Source: Rhynchopus sp. YZ270_cl-10
Taxonomy: Eukaryota > Euglenozoa > Diplonemea > Diplonemida > Diplonemidae
Reading direction: 5' to 3'
DNA length: 64,000 bases
Assembly (NCBI GenBank): GCA_964035575.1
Contig: OZ037883.1
Coordinates: 1,302,001-1,366,000, forward strand
The notes below the pieces were generated by a model that made no database searches, was not told the origin of the DNA, and was given only the letters and a program-made list of their open reading frames with translations. Of the stretch, positions 11,801-20,554 are shown in pieces (the stretch's first letter is position 1; each line of letters starts with the position of its first letter). The position numbers were made by a program, and so were the translations under genes.

Positions 11801-14800
11801 GGCAGGAGGCAGCAGAGTTCCTTCTGAGCACAGAGGCACCTGCACTTGACACTTCTGCTTTCGATGATCTGATTGCGAATGAGGAGAAACTGCGTGGCGC
11901 TCTGTTCGACGACAGCTTTGGTGACGAGGCACCAGCAAGTCCACGCAGCAAGGAACGTTTCATCAAACACGCTGTTGACATTGTGCACACAGCACAGCGT
12001 GCGAGCATCAGCAAGCTTGAGGCTGAGGAGACTGACCGTCGTTCCACACTTGCACCTGAACACGACATCGCAGTACGTGCGTTGGAGAAGAACGCCATGG
12101 ATTTGCAGACGAGGCTTCAAAACGATGTGGTAGTGGTGAAGCTTACTGACAACGTGACTGTTACATACGAGGGTGGTGTGCCTAAAGTTGACTACGTTCC
12201 CATGCTTAACCTGTGGGCAGCTGTCCACGTGGCAAAGCATTCTGTAGCGAATGCGCAGTTAAAAGGAGAAGTCGCACCTGCCGGACTGACACCGCTCCTC
12301 ATGGGATGGATCAATGACAAACTGTCGCTGCATGATGCAAGGATGCAAAAGAAGTACGCACACATGCTATCCTCTGGTGCCCAATTATCCGACCACTCTG
12401 AGCAGTACGATGACATTGGTAAGAAGGCGCTAGACGCAGCAATGGAAGAGTGTTGCAAAGCAGTAGGCAAAGACGTGTGGAAGTCATTTTTAAATACATT
12501 CCTTGTGCCAGAAGTTGAAGCATCTGCGGAAGCGAAGCAAGCCGCACAATCTGAGTCACCAAAAGTCTTGTTGGGCAAGAATGAAATTGAGGCTTTGATT
12601 GCGAATGAAGAGAAGCTGCGTGGTGCTCTGTTTGACGACAGCTTTGGAGACGAGGCACCAGCAAGTCCACGCAGCAAGGAACGTTTCATCAAACACGCTG
12701 TCGACATTGTACACACAGCACAGCGTGCGAGCATCAGCAAGCTTGAGGCTGAGGAGACTGACCGTCGTTCCACACTTGTCCCTGAAGTTGCGGACAACCT
12801 GAAGGCACTTGTTGTGAAGGAGGAGGAGATGACAAGAGCCACGTTAGTCGCAGAACTTGCCAAAACAAGGTCTCTTGACGACATGAAGGAGGAGATTGCG
12901 AAGAAGATGCACGAACGTCAGGTTGAGTCGACATTGAACCTTTCTGATGAATCTGCAGGCAAGCATCTTGACGCAGTGTCGGCACTGAAGAAGGGTGAGG
13001 CGATTGGGTTCCTTGCAGGTGATGGTGATGCTGCACACATCCGTGCAGTGCTTGCTTCCAGTAGTGACAGGCAGGAGGCAGCAGAGTTCCTTCTGAGCAC
13101 AGAGGCACCTGCACTTGACACTTCTGCTTTCGATGATCTGATTGCGAATGAGGAGAAACTGCGTGGCGCTCTGTTCGACGACAGCTTTGGTGACGAGGCA
13201 CCAGCAAGTCCACGCAGCAAGGAACGTTTCATCAAACACGCTGTTGACATTGTGCACACAGCACAGCGTGCAAGCATCAGCAAGCTTGAGGCTGAGGAGA
13301 CTGACCGTCGTTCCACACTTGCACCTGAAATTGCAGACAACCTGAAGGCACTTGTTGTGAAGGAGGAGGAGATGACAAGAGCCACGTTAGTCGCAGAACT
13401 TGCCAAGACCAGCTCTCTTGACGACATGAAGGAGGAGATTGCGAAGAAGATGCACGAACGTCAGGTTGAGTCGACATTGAACCTTTCTGATGAATCTGCA
13501 GGCAAGCATCTTGACGCAGTGTCGGCACTGAAGAAGGGTGAGGCGATTGGGTTCCTTGCAGGTGATGGTGATGCTGCACACATCCGTGCAGTGCTTGCTT
13601 CCAGTAGTGACAGGCAGGAGGCAGCAGAGTTCCTTCTGAGCACAGAGGCACCTGCACTTGACACTTCTGCTTTTGATGATCTGATTGCGAATGAGGAGAA
13701 ACTGCGTGGCGCTCTTTTCGACGACAGCTTTGGTGATGAGGCACCAGCAAGTCCACGCAGCAAGGAACGTTTCATCAAACACGCTGTTGACATTGTGCAC
13801 ACAGCACAGCGTGCAAGCATCAGCAAGCTTGAGGCTGAGGAGACTGACCGTCGTTCCACACTTGCACCTGAAATTGCAGACAACCTGAAGGCACTTGTTG
13901 TGAAGGAGGAGGAGATGACAAGAGCCACGTTAGTCGCAGAACTTGCCAAGACCAGCTCTCTTGACGACATGAAGGAGGAGATTGCGAAGAAGATGCACGA
14001 ACGTCAGGTTGAGTCGACATTGAACCTTTCTGATGAATCTGCAGGCAAGCATCTTGACGCAGTGTCGGCACTGAAGAAGGGTGAGGCGATTGGGTTCCTT
14101 GCAGGTGATGGTGATGCTGCACACATCCGTGCAGTGCTTGCTTCCAGTAGTGACAGGCAGGAGGCAGCAGAGTTCCTTCTGAGCACAGAGGCACCTGCAC
14201 TTGACACTTCTGCTTTCGATGATCTGATCGCGAATGAAGAGAAGCTGCGTGGCGCTTTGTTTGACGACAGCTTTGGTGACGAGGCACCAGCAAGTCCACG
14301 CAGCAAGGAACGTTTCATCAAACACGCTGTTGACATTGTGCACACAGCACAGCGTGCAAGCATCAGAAAGCTTGAGGCTGAGGAGACTGACCGTCGTTCC
14401 ACACTTGTCCCTGAAGTTGCAGACAACCTGAAGGCACTTGTTGTGAAGGAGGAGGAGATGACAAGAGCCACGTTAGTCGCAGAACTTGCCAAAACAAGGT
14501 CTCTTGACGACATGAAGGAGGAGATTGCGAAGAAGATGCACGAACGTCAGGTTGAGTCGACATTGAACCTTTCTGATGAATCTGCAGGCAAGCATCTTGA
14601 CGCAGTGTCAGCACTGAAGAAGGGTGAGGCGATTGGGTTCCTTGCAGGTGATGGTGATGCTGCACACATCCGTGCAGTGCTTGCTTCCAGCAGCGACAGG
14701 CAGGAGGCAGCAGAGTTCCTTCTGAGCACAGAGGCACCTGCACTTGACACTTCTGCTTTCGATGATCTGATTGCGAATGAGGAGAAACTGCGTGGCGCTC

Positions 14801-17800
14801 TGTTCGACGACAGCTTTGGTGACGAGGCACCAGCAAGTCCACGCAGCAAGGAACGTTTCATCAAACACGCTGTTGACATTGTGCACACAGCACAGCGTGC
14901 AAGCATCAGCAAGCTTGAGGCTGAGGAGACTGACCGTCGTTCCACACTTGCACCTGAAATTGCAGACAACCTGAAGGCACTTGTTGTGAAGGAGGAGGAG
15001 ATGACAAGAGCCACGTTAGTCGCAGAACTTGCCAAGACCAGCTCTCTTGACTACATGAAGGAGGAGATTGCGAAGAAGATGCACGAACGTCAGGTTGAGT
15101 CGACATTGAACCTTTCTGATGAATCTGCAGGCAAGCATCTTGACGCAGTGTCAGCACTGAAGAAGGGTGAGGCGATTGGGTTCCTTGCAGGTGATGGTGA
15201 TGCTGCACACATCCGTGCAGTGCTTGCTTCCAGCAGCGACAGGCAGGAGGCAGCAGAGTTCCTTCTGAGCACAGAGGCACCTGCACTTGACACTTCTGCT
15301 TTCGATGATCTGATTGCGAATGAAGAGAAACTGCGTACTGCTCTGTTCGACGACAGCTTTGGTGACGAGGCACCAGCAAGTCCACGCAGCAAGGAACGTT
15401 TCATCAAACACGCTGTTGACATTGTGCACACAGCACAGCGTGCGAGCATCAGCAAGCTTGAGGCTGAGGAGAGTCGCACCCGTTCCACACTTGCACCTGA
15501 AGTTGCAGACAACCTGAAGGCACTTGTTGTGAAGGAGGAGGAGATGACAAGAGCCACGTTAGTCGCAGAACTTGCCAAGACCAGCTCTCTTGACTACATG
15601 AAGGAGGAGATTGCGAAGAAGATGCACGAACGTCAGGTTGAGTCGACATTGAACCTTTCTGATGAATCTGCAGGCAAGCATCTTGACGCAGTGTCAGCAC
15701 TGAAGAAGGGTGAGGCGATTGGGTTCCTTGCAGGTGATGGTGATGCTGCACACATCCGTGCAGTGCTTGCTTCCAGCAGCGACAGGCAGGAGGCAGCAGA
15801 GTTCCTTCTGAGCACAGAGGCACCTGCACTTGACACTTCTGCTTTCGATGATCTGATTGCGAATGAGGAGAAACTGCGTGGCGCTCTGTTCGACGACAGC
15901 TTTGGTGACGAGGCACCAGCAAGTCCACGCAGCAAGGAACGTTTCATCAAACACGCTGTTGACATTGTACACACAGCACAGCGTGCGAGCATCAGCAAGC
16001 TTGAGGCTGAGGAGACTGACCGTCGTTCCACACTTGCACCTGAAATTGCAGACAACCTGAAGGCACTTGTTGTGAAGGAGGAGGAGATGACAAGAGCCAC
16101 GTTAGTCGCAGAACTTGCCAAGACCAGCTCTCTTGACTACATGAAGGAGGAGATTGCGAAGAAGATGCACGAACGTCAGGTTGAGTCGACATTGAACCTT
16201 TCTGATGAATCTGCAGGCAAGCATCTTGACGCAGTGTCAGCACTGAAGAAGGGTGAGGCGATTGGGTTCCTTGCAGGTGATGGTGATGCTGCACACATCC
16301 GTGCAGTGCTTGCTTCCAGCAGCGACAGGCAGGAGGCAGCAGAGTTCCTTCTGAGCACAGAGGCACCTGCACTTGACACTTCTGCTTTCGATGATCTGAT
16401 TGCGAATGAAGAGAAACTGCGTACTGCTCTGTTCGACGACAGCTTTGGTGACGAGGCACCAGCAAGTCCACGCAGCAAGGAACGTTTCATCAAACACGCT
16501 GTTGACATTGTGCACACAGCACAGCGTGCGAGCATCAGCAAGCTTGAGGCTGAGGAGAGTCGCACCCGTTCCACACTTGCACCTGAAGTTGCAGACAACC
16601 TGAAGGCACTTGTTGTGAAGGAGGAGGAGATGACAAGAGCCACGTTAGTCGCAGAACTTGCCAAAACAAGCTCTCTTGACGACATGAAGGAGGAGATTGC
16701 GAAGAAGATGCACGAACGTCAGGTTGAGTCGACACTGAACCTTTCTGATGAATCTGCAGGCAAGCATCTTGACGCAGTGTCAGCACTGAAGAAGGGTGAG
16801 GCGATTGGGTTCCTTGCAGGTGATGGTGATGCTGCACACATCCGTGCAGTGCTTGCTTCCAGTAGTGACAGGCAGGAGGCAGCAGAGTTCCTTCTGAGCA
16901 CAGAGGCACCTGCACTTGACACTTCTGCTTTCGATGATCTGATTGCGAATGAGGAGAAACTGCGTACTGCTCTGTTCGACGACAGCTTTGGTGACGAGGC
17001 ACCAGCAAGTCCACGCAGCAAGGAACGTTTCATCAAACACGCTGTTGACATTGTGCACACAGCACAGCGTGCAAGCATCAGCAAGCTTGAGGCTGAGGAG
17101 ACTGAACGTCGTTCCACACTTGCACCTGAAGTTGCAGACAACCTGAAGGCACTTGTTGTGAAGGAGGAGGAAATGACAAGAGCCACGTTAGTCGCAGAAC
17201 TTGCCAAGAACAACTCTCTTGCCGACATAAGCATCAACAAGCTAGAGGAGGAAGAGACTCTTACCCGCTCTGTTTTAGCGCCCGAAGTGGTCAGTGACTT
17301 AAGAACCCTTTTAATTAAGAAGGAGGAGGTGGACAGATACGGTCTATTCGTATCTTCTTCTGATGTTCGTGTACTTGAGGAAAAGAAGAAGAAGCTTATG
17401 GACACTCTGCGGACCATGAAACGCGTGGTGAAGATTACTGCTGATGTCGTCGTAACGTACGAGGAGGGTGTATGCAAGGTGGACTACTCTCCGTTCAACA
17501 TACTGAAAGCGGCTGCCCACGTTGCCAAGCACGCCTCCACGAACGCACAGCTCAAAGGCGAGCCCGCACCTGCAGGGCTCACCCCTCTTCTGAGTGGATG
17601 GATCAACGACAAGGTCACACTGCATGAAACGAGGATGCAGAAGAAGCTGTCCTACATCATCAGTGCTGGTGGCAGCATTGCTGACCACGCTGCGCAATGC
17701 GACGATATCGGGAAGCAAGCACTTGACGCCGCCCTCGCAGACTGCTGCAAAGCTGTTGGCAAGGACGTGTGGGCTGCCTTTGTCGCCACCTTCCTGATGG

Positions 17801-19983
17801 CGGAGAAGGCTGCTGCAGAGAAAGCCGCTGCGCAGTCCAGCCCTTCTGCCTCTCCTTCGTCCTCTGCGTCGCCTTCACCGACATACGACTCGCGTCAAAC
17901 TGAAAAGGCGCTGAACGATCTGATCCTCAACGAAGAGATGCTGCGTGAAGCTCTGTTCGACGAAAGCTTTGGTGACGAGGCCCCAGCGAGCCCACGCAGC
18001 AAGGAACGTTTCGTCAAACACGCTGTCGACATTGTACACGGCGCACAACGCAAATGCATCGAGACACTTCTGCAGACCGAAAGCTCCCAACGCCACACCC
18101 TGCAGCAAGACGACACTCTACAGGCAACACGCCTTGCAGAGGTGACCTGCCGCATCAACATACAGGAGGCAGAGACACGCAGCACGCTGCTGGACACTGC
18201 GACCATATCATCTCCTACGCATGGAAGCAGTTGGGACCGTTTTATCGCGTCACGTGACTCCATTGCCTCTGATGACTGCGGCAGAAACATCGCAACCTGT
18301 CTCGAAGAAGAGACAACCAAACGCGACAAAATCGACACTAAAATGCTCACCAACGCAATGCGCCTCGTTAGTGTCGACGAATCCCTGAAACGCGTTCTCC
18401 TCGAACGCTGCCTACACGGCGAGATCGACTACGAAGCACTCAAAACCGAGCTCACCACACGTCTCTCTACTGCCCACATCGCGCAGGTCGTCGCACATTC
18501 ACCTCCCTCTGATGTCCCCTTCCTGCGTCTTCTTGGTGACACCGATACACAAAACGACCTCAACACCAACTCACAGCAGCTTCACCGTATCAACAACTTA
18601 CTCGAAGTTCTCCTCCACGAAGAGAAGGCAACCCGCGAGGTAGTTGAACAAGAGCTCCTACGCAATGTCGGGGACATGAACGGCATGAAGGCGGCTTTGA
18701 GCGACCGCATGGCTGCCTCCACCGAACGCTTCGTGGCAGCCACAGCAACACCACCTGGCGCTTACCTGGACACCATCGCCACCACAGTGCGAGGCAGTGC
18801 GCTGGGCTTCCTCTCTGGCGTCACTGAAGCCACCTCTACCTCAGCCTCCTCTCTGGATACGGTGCTCGAATGTGGTCATGGATCTGCTTTATCCTTTGTC
18901 GCAGGAGCAGAGCTGTCAGAGGAACACGATGTGTCTGGCATCCACCTCTCCACCATAGCGCAGCTCGGTGACGGCAAAGCGATTGCTTTTGTAGACAACG
19001 CGCAGCCCGATGTTGTGACCCCGAAGTCCGGTCTCCGGGATATCTCTGGTATCACCAATGCGTGCGGCTGTGGTCGGGAGGAATGCGACATCGTGACAGA
19101 CACAGCCGAGGTGCGAAGAGAGGTGCGTCGGGAGGGATACCTTCCCATGGTGAAGGACGGCAAGGCGTACATGAGGAGCGTTGTCTCTCAGAGGAAGGTG
19201 CGTGGTGACAAATTTGAGGCAGAGTTGGATAAGGTGGGGCTCACTGTGTCGCAGTGCATGCGGCACGATGCGGAGTGGCGCTACAACAGCAAGAAGGGGT
19301 ACTACGAGAACAGCGCTGCCAAGAAAACCTCGCACTACCCATGGCGTGAGGTTGCAAAGGTCTCCGCAGAGAGCAGCCCATACCCGCGGTACGGCAAGGC
19401 GCATGCGTCTGCCGACTTTGTCCGCCGGATCAACAAAATCTTGAGCCACGAGATCCACCTCTTCGAAGACCACTTAGCAAAGCGCCGCAAGCTCGCAGAA
19501 CAGAGGGTCAAATGCCTCGACAAAACGGAGCTCGTTGCAAAGGCACTGCAAAAGGGGAAGTGGAAAGAACGTCCGGTTCTCGGTCGTGACAAGCATTACT
19601 ACACGAAAGGCGATGAAAAGGTGTGGGATTTAGGTTCACACCTCGTCGAATATGAACAAAACAAACGGCGAGAGAAATTAGGAATAAACTTCTACACGCC
19701 GAACTGCACCTCTTGCAATATCTTCTATGCATCACCCCCACCACGCTGGGAGTGTACCAGATGCTGCCAGACGCTCTGGCAACCAGAAGGCGGCCTAAAA
19801 AGCAAATTCTGCCACACCTGCGCAAAGGACATCTCTAGACAGCGTGGGCAAGAGCAATGCAAAAGCTGTGGGCACATCTCCTGCAGAATATGCGTGAACA
19901 ACGAGATCCCCCTCGTCTCAATGGGGTGGTCAGGCAAGACGTCGTGCAAGGTGTGCAAGACCTGTTTTGAGAAGGAGGTGTGA
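5827..19983 (+). CDS. Giant 4718-residue repeat protein with ubiquitin-like N-terminus and FYVE-like zinc finger
   Basis: One uninterrupted frame; the ATG at 5827 follows 'caaaataggacaaaataaaa'. Order: a ubiquitin-like fold at about residues 1-85 (starts MLVKIVGWG); a ~110-residue helical domain (about 143-245) that recurs at about 2098-2228 and 3865-3990; a proline stretch and GMKGKGM repeats (about 313-348); an Ala/Glu/Lys-rich coiled coil (about 388-1210); two blocks of near-identical 181-residue repeats (about 1290-2078 and 2255-3798); a diverged repeat (about 4026-4078); helical sequence; and a Cys-rich end. The last ~90 residues hold CxxC pairs and a CKSCGHISCRIC core followed by CKVCKTC, resembling the second half of a FYVE/RING-like cross-brace finger. 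A ~20-residue 'LDxV..L..GxAlxFL.G' motif recurs about 20 times. No function is recognised; a scaffold or cytoskeletal/membrane tether is inferred from the architecture only. Confidence 0.85.
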   Translation: MLVKIVGWGTDETLVGTSRVLGLSGEEVLGDVLGVVLDKIGQHGYTAPVELGKKKGGVFVPHDLTKTAADNGIKQGSKLILRRKTYSLGSDYDLDGTPKQLSPPRQTAPTPSTAPPATLRRLTTEEVLTTHLTLTRHADSTTVTYQPFQDIKSAVANAKKSASTGNAAGLTPVLTTWLTDRVLEQEQRMIAAFLSVLSTEGELGVEGARALEAIGSAGVEATVAACKGAVGEDAWQAFVTAYLQHITTSTTHSTEPKASEATDGSSLTLVVQHSEPSAVPFLRFLEGEDVEIEYFSEDEEGDEGEKAPGVSVAPPPPVVKGGGVPAPPPPMRGMKGKGMKGKGMGVKGKRAEEVHGEVEGGSFLDAVLTAKRTEALSFVAGVDVVGGVDAKAAEEAKVKAAQEEEKEAAKAAKVAEEAQKAKDAEEAKVKAAQEAESKAAEEAILKAAEEAKAKAAQEAKDAEAKAAKEAEEVKAKAAVDAKEAEAAKAKAAQEAKDAEAQAALEAREAEEAGAKATEAAKVSAAAAEAKATSERDEPQHHDALSSVHSIKQGAALSFLLSDAHGPSLQQLEALEEAKAKAAQEEEESKAADAAKAKAAEDAQAKAVLEEQAKAAEAAKVKAAQEAKEAEEAKAKAKAAEEAEAKKVKEAEEAKAAEEAKAKAAQEAKDAEAKAAKEAEEAKAKAAKEAKEAEAKAAEAAKAKAAQEAKEAEAQAALEAREAEEAEAKAAEAAKVSADKAKADEDAKAKATEEANAAEAREMQHHDALSSVHSIKQGAALSFLLSDAHDPSLQQLEALEAAKAKAAQEEEESKAADAAKAKAAEDAQAKAVLEEQAKAAEAAKVKAAQEVKEAEEVKAKAKAAEEAEAKKVKEAEEAKAAEDAQAKAAEEAKAKAAEEAKEAKEAEEAAAKAAAAAEAEAARLKAVEEAEAKAEAKAAEDAKVKATQEAKAAEDAREAEAKATSERDETHDALSSVHSIKQGAALSFLLSDAHDPSLQQLEALEEAKAKAAEAEMKAAAAAEAAQEAKKAEEAKAKAEELKAAEDAKSKALLEAEVKAAQEKEKRAEEEAKAAEAKAAEEAQKAKDAEDAKVKAAQAESKAAEEAILKAAEEAKAKAAQEAKDAEAKAAKEAEEAEAKAAKEAKEAEAKAAEAAKAKAAQEAKEAEAQAALEAREAEEAEAKAAEAAKVSAAAAEAKATSERDETHDALSSVHSIKQGAALGFLLSYAHHATTHLDTVADLGDGASVAFVQGSPFRLPASDVDTQVTSLARSLPHDASATATSCVLQVAALVTEEEKLRATLFDEIFGDEAPASPRSKERFIKHAVDIVHTAQRASISKLEAEETERRSTLAPEIADNLKALVVKEEEMTRATLVAELAKTSSLDYMKEEIAKKMHERQVESTLNLSDESAGKHLDAVSALKKGEAIGFLAGDGDAAHIRAVLASSSDRQEAAEFLLSTEAPALDTSAFDDLIANEEKLRGALFDDSFGDEAPASPRSKERFIKHAVDIVHTAQRASISKLEAEETDRRSTLAPEIADNLKALVVKEEEMTRATLVAELAKTSSLDDMKEEIAKKMHERQVESTLNLSDESAGKHLDAVSALKKGEAIGFLAGDGDAAHIRAVLASSSDRQEAAEFLLSTEAPALDTSAFDDLIANEEKLRGALFDDSFGDEAPASPRSKERFIKHAVDIVHTAQRASISKLEAEESRTRSTLAPEVADNLKALVVKEEEMTRATLVAELAKTSSLDDMKEEIAKKMHERQVESTLNLSDESAGKHLDAVSALKKGEAIGFLAGDGDAAHIRAVLASSSDRQEAAEFLLSTEAPALDTSAFDDLIANEEKLRTALFDDSFGDEAPASPRSKERFIKHAVDIVHTAQRASISKLEAEETDRRSTLAPEVADNLKALVVKEEEMTRATLVAELAKTSSLADMKEEIAKKMHERQVESTLNLSDESAGKHLDAVSALKKGEAIGFLAGDGDAAHIRAVLASSSDRQEAAEFLLSTEAPALDTSAFDDLIANEEKLRGALFDDSFGDEAPASPRSKERFIKHAVDIVHTAQRASISKLEAEETDRRSTLAPEHDIAVRALEKNAMDLQTRLQNDVVVVKLTDNVTVTYEGGVPKVDYVPMLNLWAAVHVAKHSVANAQLKGEVAPAGLTPLLMGWINDKLSLHDARMQKKYAHMLSSGAQLSDHSEQYDDIGKKALDAAMEECCKAVGKDVWKSFLNTFLVPEVEASAEAKQAAQSESPKVLLGKNEIEALIANEEKLRGALFDDSFGDEAPASPRSKERFIKHAVDIVHTAQRASISKLEAEETDRRSTLVPEVADNLKALVVKEEEMTRATLVAELAKTRSLDDMKEEIAKKMHERQVESTLNLSDESAGKHLDAVSALKKGEAIGFLAGDGDAAHIRAVLASSSDRQEAAEFLLSTEAPALDTSAFDDLIANEEKLRGALFDDSFGDEAPASPRSKERFIKHAVDIVHTAQRASISKLEAEETDRRSTLAPEIADNLKALVVKEEEMTRATLVAELAKTSSLDDMKEEIAKKMHERQVESTLNLSDESAGKHLDAVSALKKGEAIGFLAGDGDAAHIRAVLASSSDRQEAAEFLLSTEAPALDTSAFDDLIANEEKLRGALFDDSFGDEAPASPRSKERFIKHAVDIVHTAQRASISKLEAEETDRRSTLAPEIADNLKALVVKEEEMTRATLVAELAKTSSLDDMKEEIAKKMHERQVESTLNLSDESAGKHLDAVSALKKGEAIGFLAGDGDAAHIRAVLASSSDRQEAAEFLLSTEAPALDTSAFDDLIANEEKLRGALFDDSFGDEAPASPRSKERFIKHAVDIVHTAQRASIRKLEAEETDRRSTLVPEVADNLKALVVKEEEMTRATLVAELAKTRSLDDMKEEIAKKMHERQVESTLNLSDESAGKHLDAVSALKKGEAIGFLAGDGDAAHIRAVLASSSDRQEAAEFLLSTEAPALDTSAFDDLIANEEKLRGALFDDSFGDEAPASPRSKERFIKHAVDIVHTAQRASISKLEAEETDRRSTLAPEIADNLKALVVKEEEMTRATLVAELAKTSSLDYMKEEIAKKMHERQVESTLNLSDESAGKHLDAVSALKKGEAIGFLAGDGDAAHIRAVLASSSDRQEAAEFLLSTEAPALDTSAFDDLIANEEKLRTALFDDSFGDEAPASPRSKERFIKHAVDIVHTAQRASISKLEAEESRTRSTLAPEVADNLKALVVKEEEMTRATLVAELAKTSSLDYMKEEIAKKMHERQVESTLNLSDESAGKHLDAVSALKKGEAIGFLAGDGDAAHIRAVLASSSDRQEAAEFLLSTEAPALDTSAFDDLIANEEKLRGALFDDSFGDEAPASPRSKERFIKHAVDIVHTAQRASISKLEAEETDRRSTLAPEIADNLKALVVKEEEMTRATLVAELAKTSSLDYMKEEIAKKMHERQVESTLNLSDESAGKHLDAVSALKKGEAIGFLAGDGDAAHIRAVLASSSDRQEAAEFLLSTEAPALDTSAFDDLIANEEKLRTALFDDSFGDEAPASPRSKERFIKHAVDIVHTAQRASISKLEAEESRTRSTLAPEVADNLKALVVKEEEMTRATLVAELAKTSSLDDMKEEIAKKMHERQVESTLNLSDESAGKHLDAVSALKKGEAIGFLAGDGDAAHIRAVLASSSDRQEAAEFLLSTEAPALDTSAFDDLIANEEKLRTALFDDSFGDEAPASPRSKERFIKHAVDIVHTAQRASISKLEAEETERRSTLAPEVADNLKALVVKEEEMTRATLVAELAKNNSLADISINKLEEEETLTRSVLAPEVVSDLRTLLIKKEEVDRYGLFVSSSDVRVLEEKKKKLMDTLRTMKRVVKITADVVVTYEEGVCKVDYSPFNILKAAAHVAKHASTNAQLKGEPAPAGLTPLLSGWINDKVTLHETRMQKKLSYIISAGGSIADHAAQCDDIGKQALDAALADCCKAVGKDVWAAFVATFLMAEKAAAEKAAAQSSPSASPSSSASPSPTYDSRQTEKALNDLILNEEMLREALFDESFGDEAPASPRSKERFVKHAVDIVHGAQRKCIETLLQTESSQRHTLQQDDTLQATRLAEVTCRINIQEAETRSTLLDTATISSPTHGSSWDRFIASRDSIASDDCGRNIATCLEEETTKRDKIDTKMLTNAMRLVSVDESLKRVLLERCLHGEIDYEALKTELTTRLSTAHIAQVVAHSPPSDVPFLRLLGDTDTQNDLNTNSQQLHRINNLLEVLLHEEKATREVVEQELLRNVGDMNGMKAALSDRMAASTERFVAATATPPGAYLDTIATTVRGSALGFLSGVTEATSTSASSLDTVLECGHGSALSFVAGAELSEEHDVSGIHLSTIAQLGDGKAIAFVDNAQPDVVTPKSGLRDISGITNACGCGREECDIVTDTAEVRREVRREGYLPMVKDGKAYMRSVVSQRKVRGDKFEAELDKVGLTVSQCMRHDAEWRYNSKKGYYENSAAKKTSHYPWREVAKVSAESSPYPRYGKAHASADFVRRINKILSHEIHLFEDHLAKRRKLAEQRVKCLDKTELVAKALQKGKWKERPVLGRDKHYYTKGDEKVWDLGSHLVEYEQNKRREKLGINFYTPNCTSCNIFYASPPPRWECTRCCQTLWQPEGGLKSKFCHTCAKDISRQRGQEQCKSCGHISCRICVNNEIPLVSMGWSGKTSCKVCKTCFEKEV
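6990..9440 (+). repeat. Ala/Glu/Lys-rich coding repeat region
   Basis: Encodes long runs of (K/E)AA(E/K)EA-type heptad-like sequence. Four larger units are punctuated by the motif 'SSVHSIKQGAALSFLL' near 7460, 8130, 8745 and 9455, so the region also repeats with a 0.6-0.7 kb period. Units 1 and 2 are nearly identical over hundreds of bases, with changes in the number of short A/E/K segments, consistent with unequal exchange. Confidence 0.8.
9715..12060 (+). repeat. 543-bp tandem coding repeat, block 1
   Basis: The anchor 'KLR' codons fall at 9715, 10258, 10801, 11344 and 11887, exactly 543 bases (181 codons) apart, giving four full units and a truncated fifth. Each unit runs from LFDDSFGDEAPASPRSKERF through LVVKEEEMTRATL to HLDAVSALKKGEAIGFLAGD. 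Differences between units are few and many are silent. Confidence 0.95.
12613..17220 (+). repeat. 543-bp tandem coding repeat, block 2
   Basis: Anchors at 12613, 13156, 13699, 14242, 14785, 15328, 15871, 16414 and 16957, an unbroken 543-base period with eight full units and a truncated ninth. Variants such as SRTRS or TDRRS after LEAEE, and DDMK or DYMK, are shuffled among units and shared with block 1, as expected from ongoing conversion or unequal crossing-over. A single diverged relative follows at about 17905-18060. Confidence 0.95.
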
Positions 19984-20102
19984 AGAGATGAGATGTGAGA
20001 GGGCAGCCACGCTATTGAGTCAAATGGAGACCGAAATTGAAACCATTTGTCTAAAAGGAAACAACAGAGTCTGTTAAGCCCAGGTTTTATATAAAAAAAG
20101 GA

Positions 20103-20155
20103 AAAAAGGTCAAGTGCGAGAGGGGCTTAGAATCATTTTATAAACTTTGCTTTTG
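20103..20155 (+). repeat. Dispersed GAGAGG motif copy
   Basis: AAAAAGGTCAAGTGCGAGAG, then GGGCTTAGAATC, then ATTTTATAAACTTTGC. Begins 120 bases after the stop codon of the giant gene, the shortest gene-to-motif distance in the window. Confidence 0.7.
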
Positions 20156-20554
20156 TTAGAAAGAGATGCACTGTAGCGGTACATCTCATGTTGTCAAGGG
20201 GAGTAGAACGTTGGGTGCGTACTAAAAAAAATCCCCAATTTGATTGCAAAAATATCCCAAAAAAAAAGTGTTAAATATGCCATTTTGTGTTATTTTAGAG
20301 TTTTTTTCTTTTTTTTGGAGCGACTGCTCCGAACGACTGTTTATTGTACCCCGTTCACCCTTTTTTTCTTTTGTATTTTCCCTTTTGATTCTTTGAGGGT
20401 TATCACTCTTCATTCTGGTTTGAGTGTTCATCCCCCTTCATGCACCGTGCACCTGCGGGACAAAAAACCTTATTCGTTTCGTTGTGGATCGTAGGCTCAT
20501 ATTGCACGACTATTTCGCGCTGTGCGAATGACCATTGCGATCAAGGTGAAAGGT

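Noticed and set aside
9715-17220. Regularly spaced repeats as a CRISPR-like array
   Set aside because: Units are 543 bp, contiguous, protein-coding and without unique spacers.
9576-17477. Many ~160-170 codon - strand open frames across the 543-bp repeats
   Set aside because: They recur every 543 bases exactly opposite the sense repeat and end at the same antisense stop in each unit, so they are by-products of the sense coding sequence.
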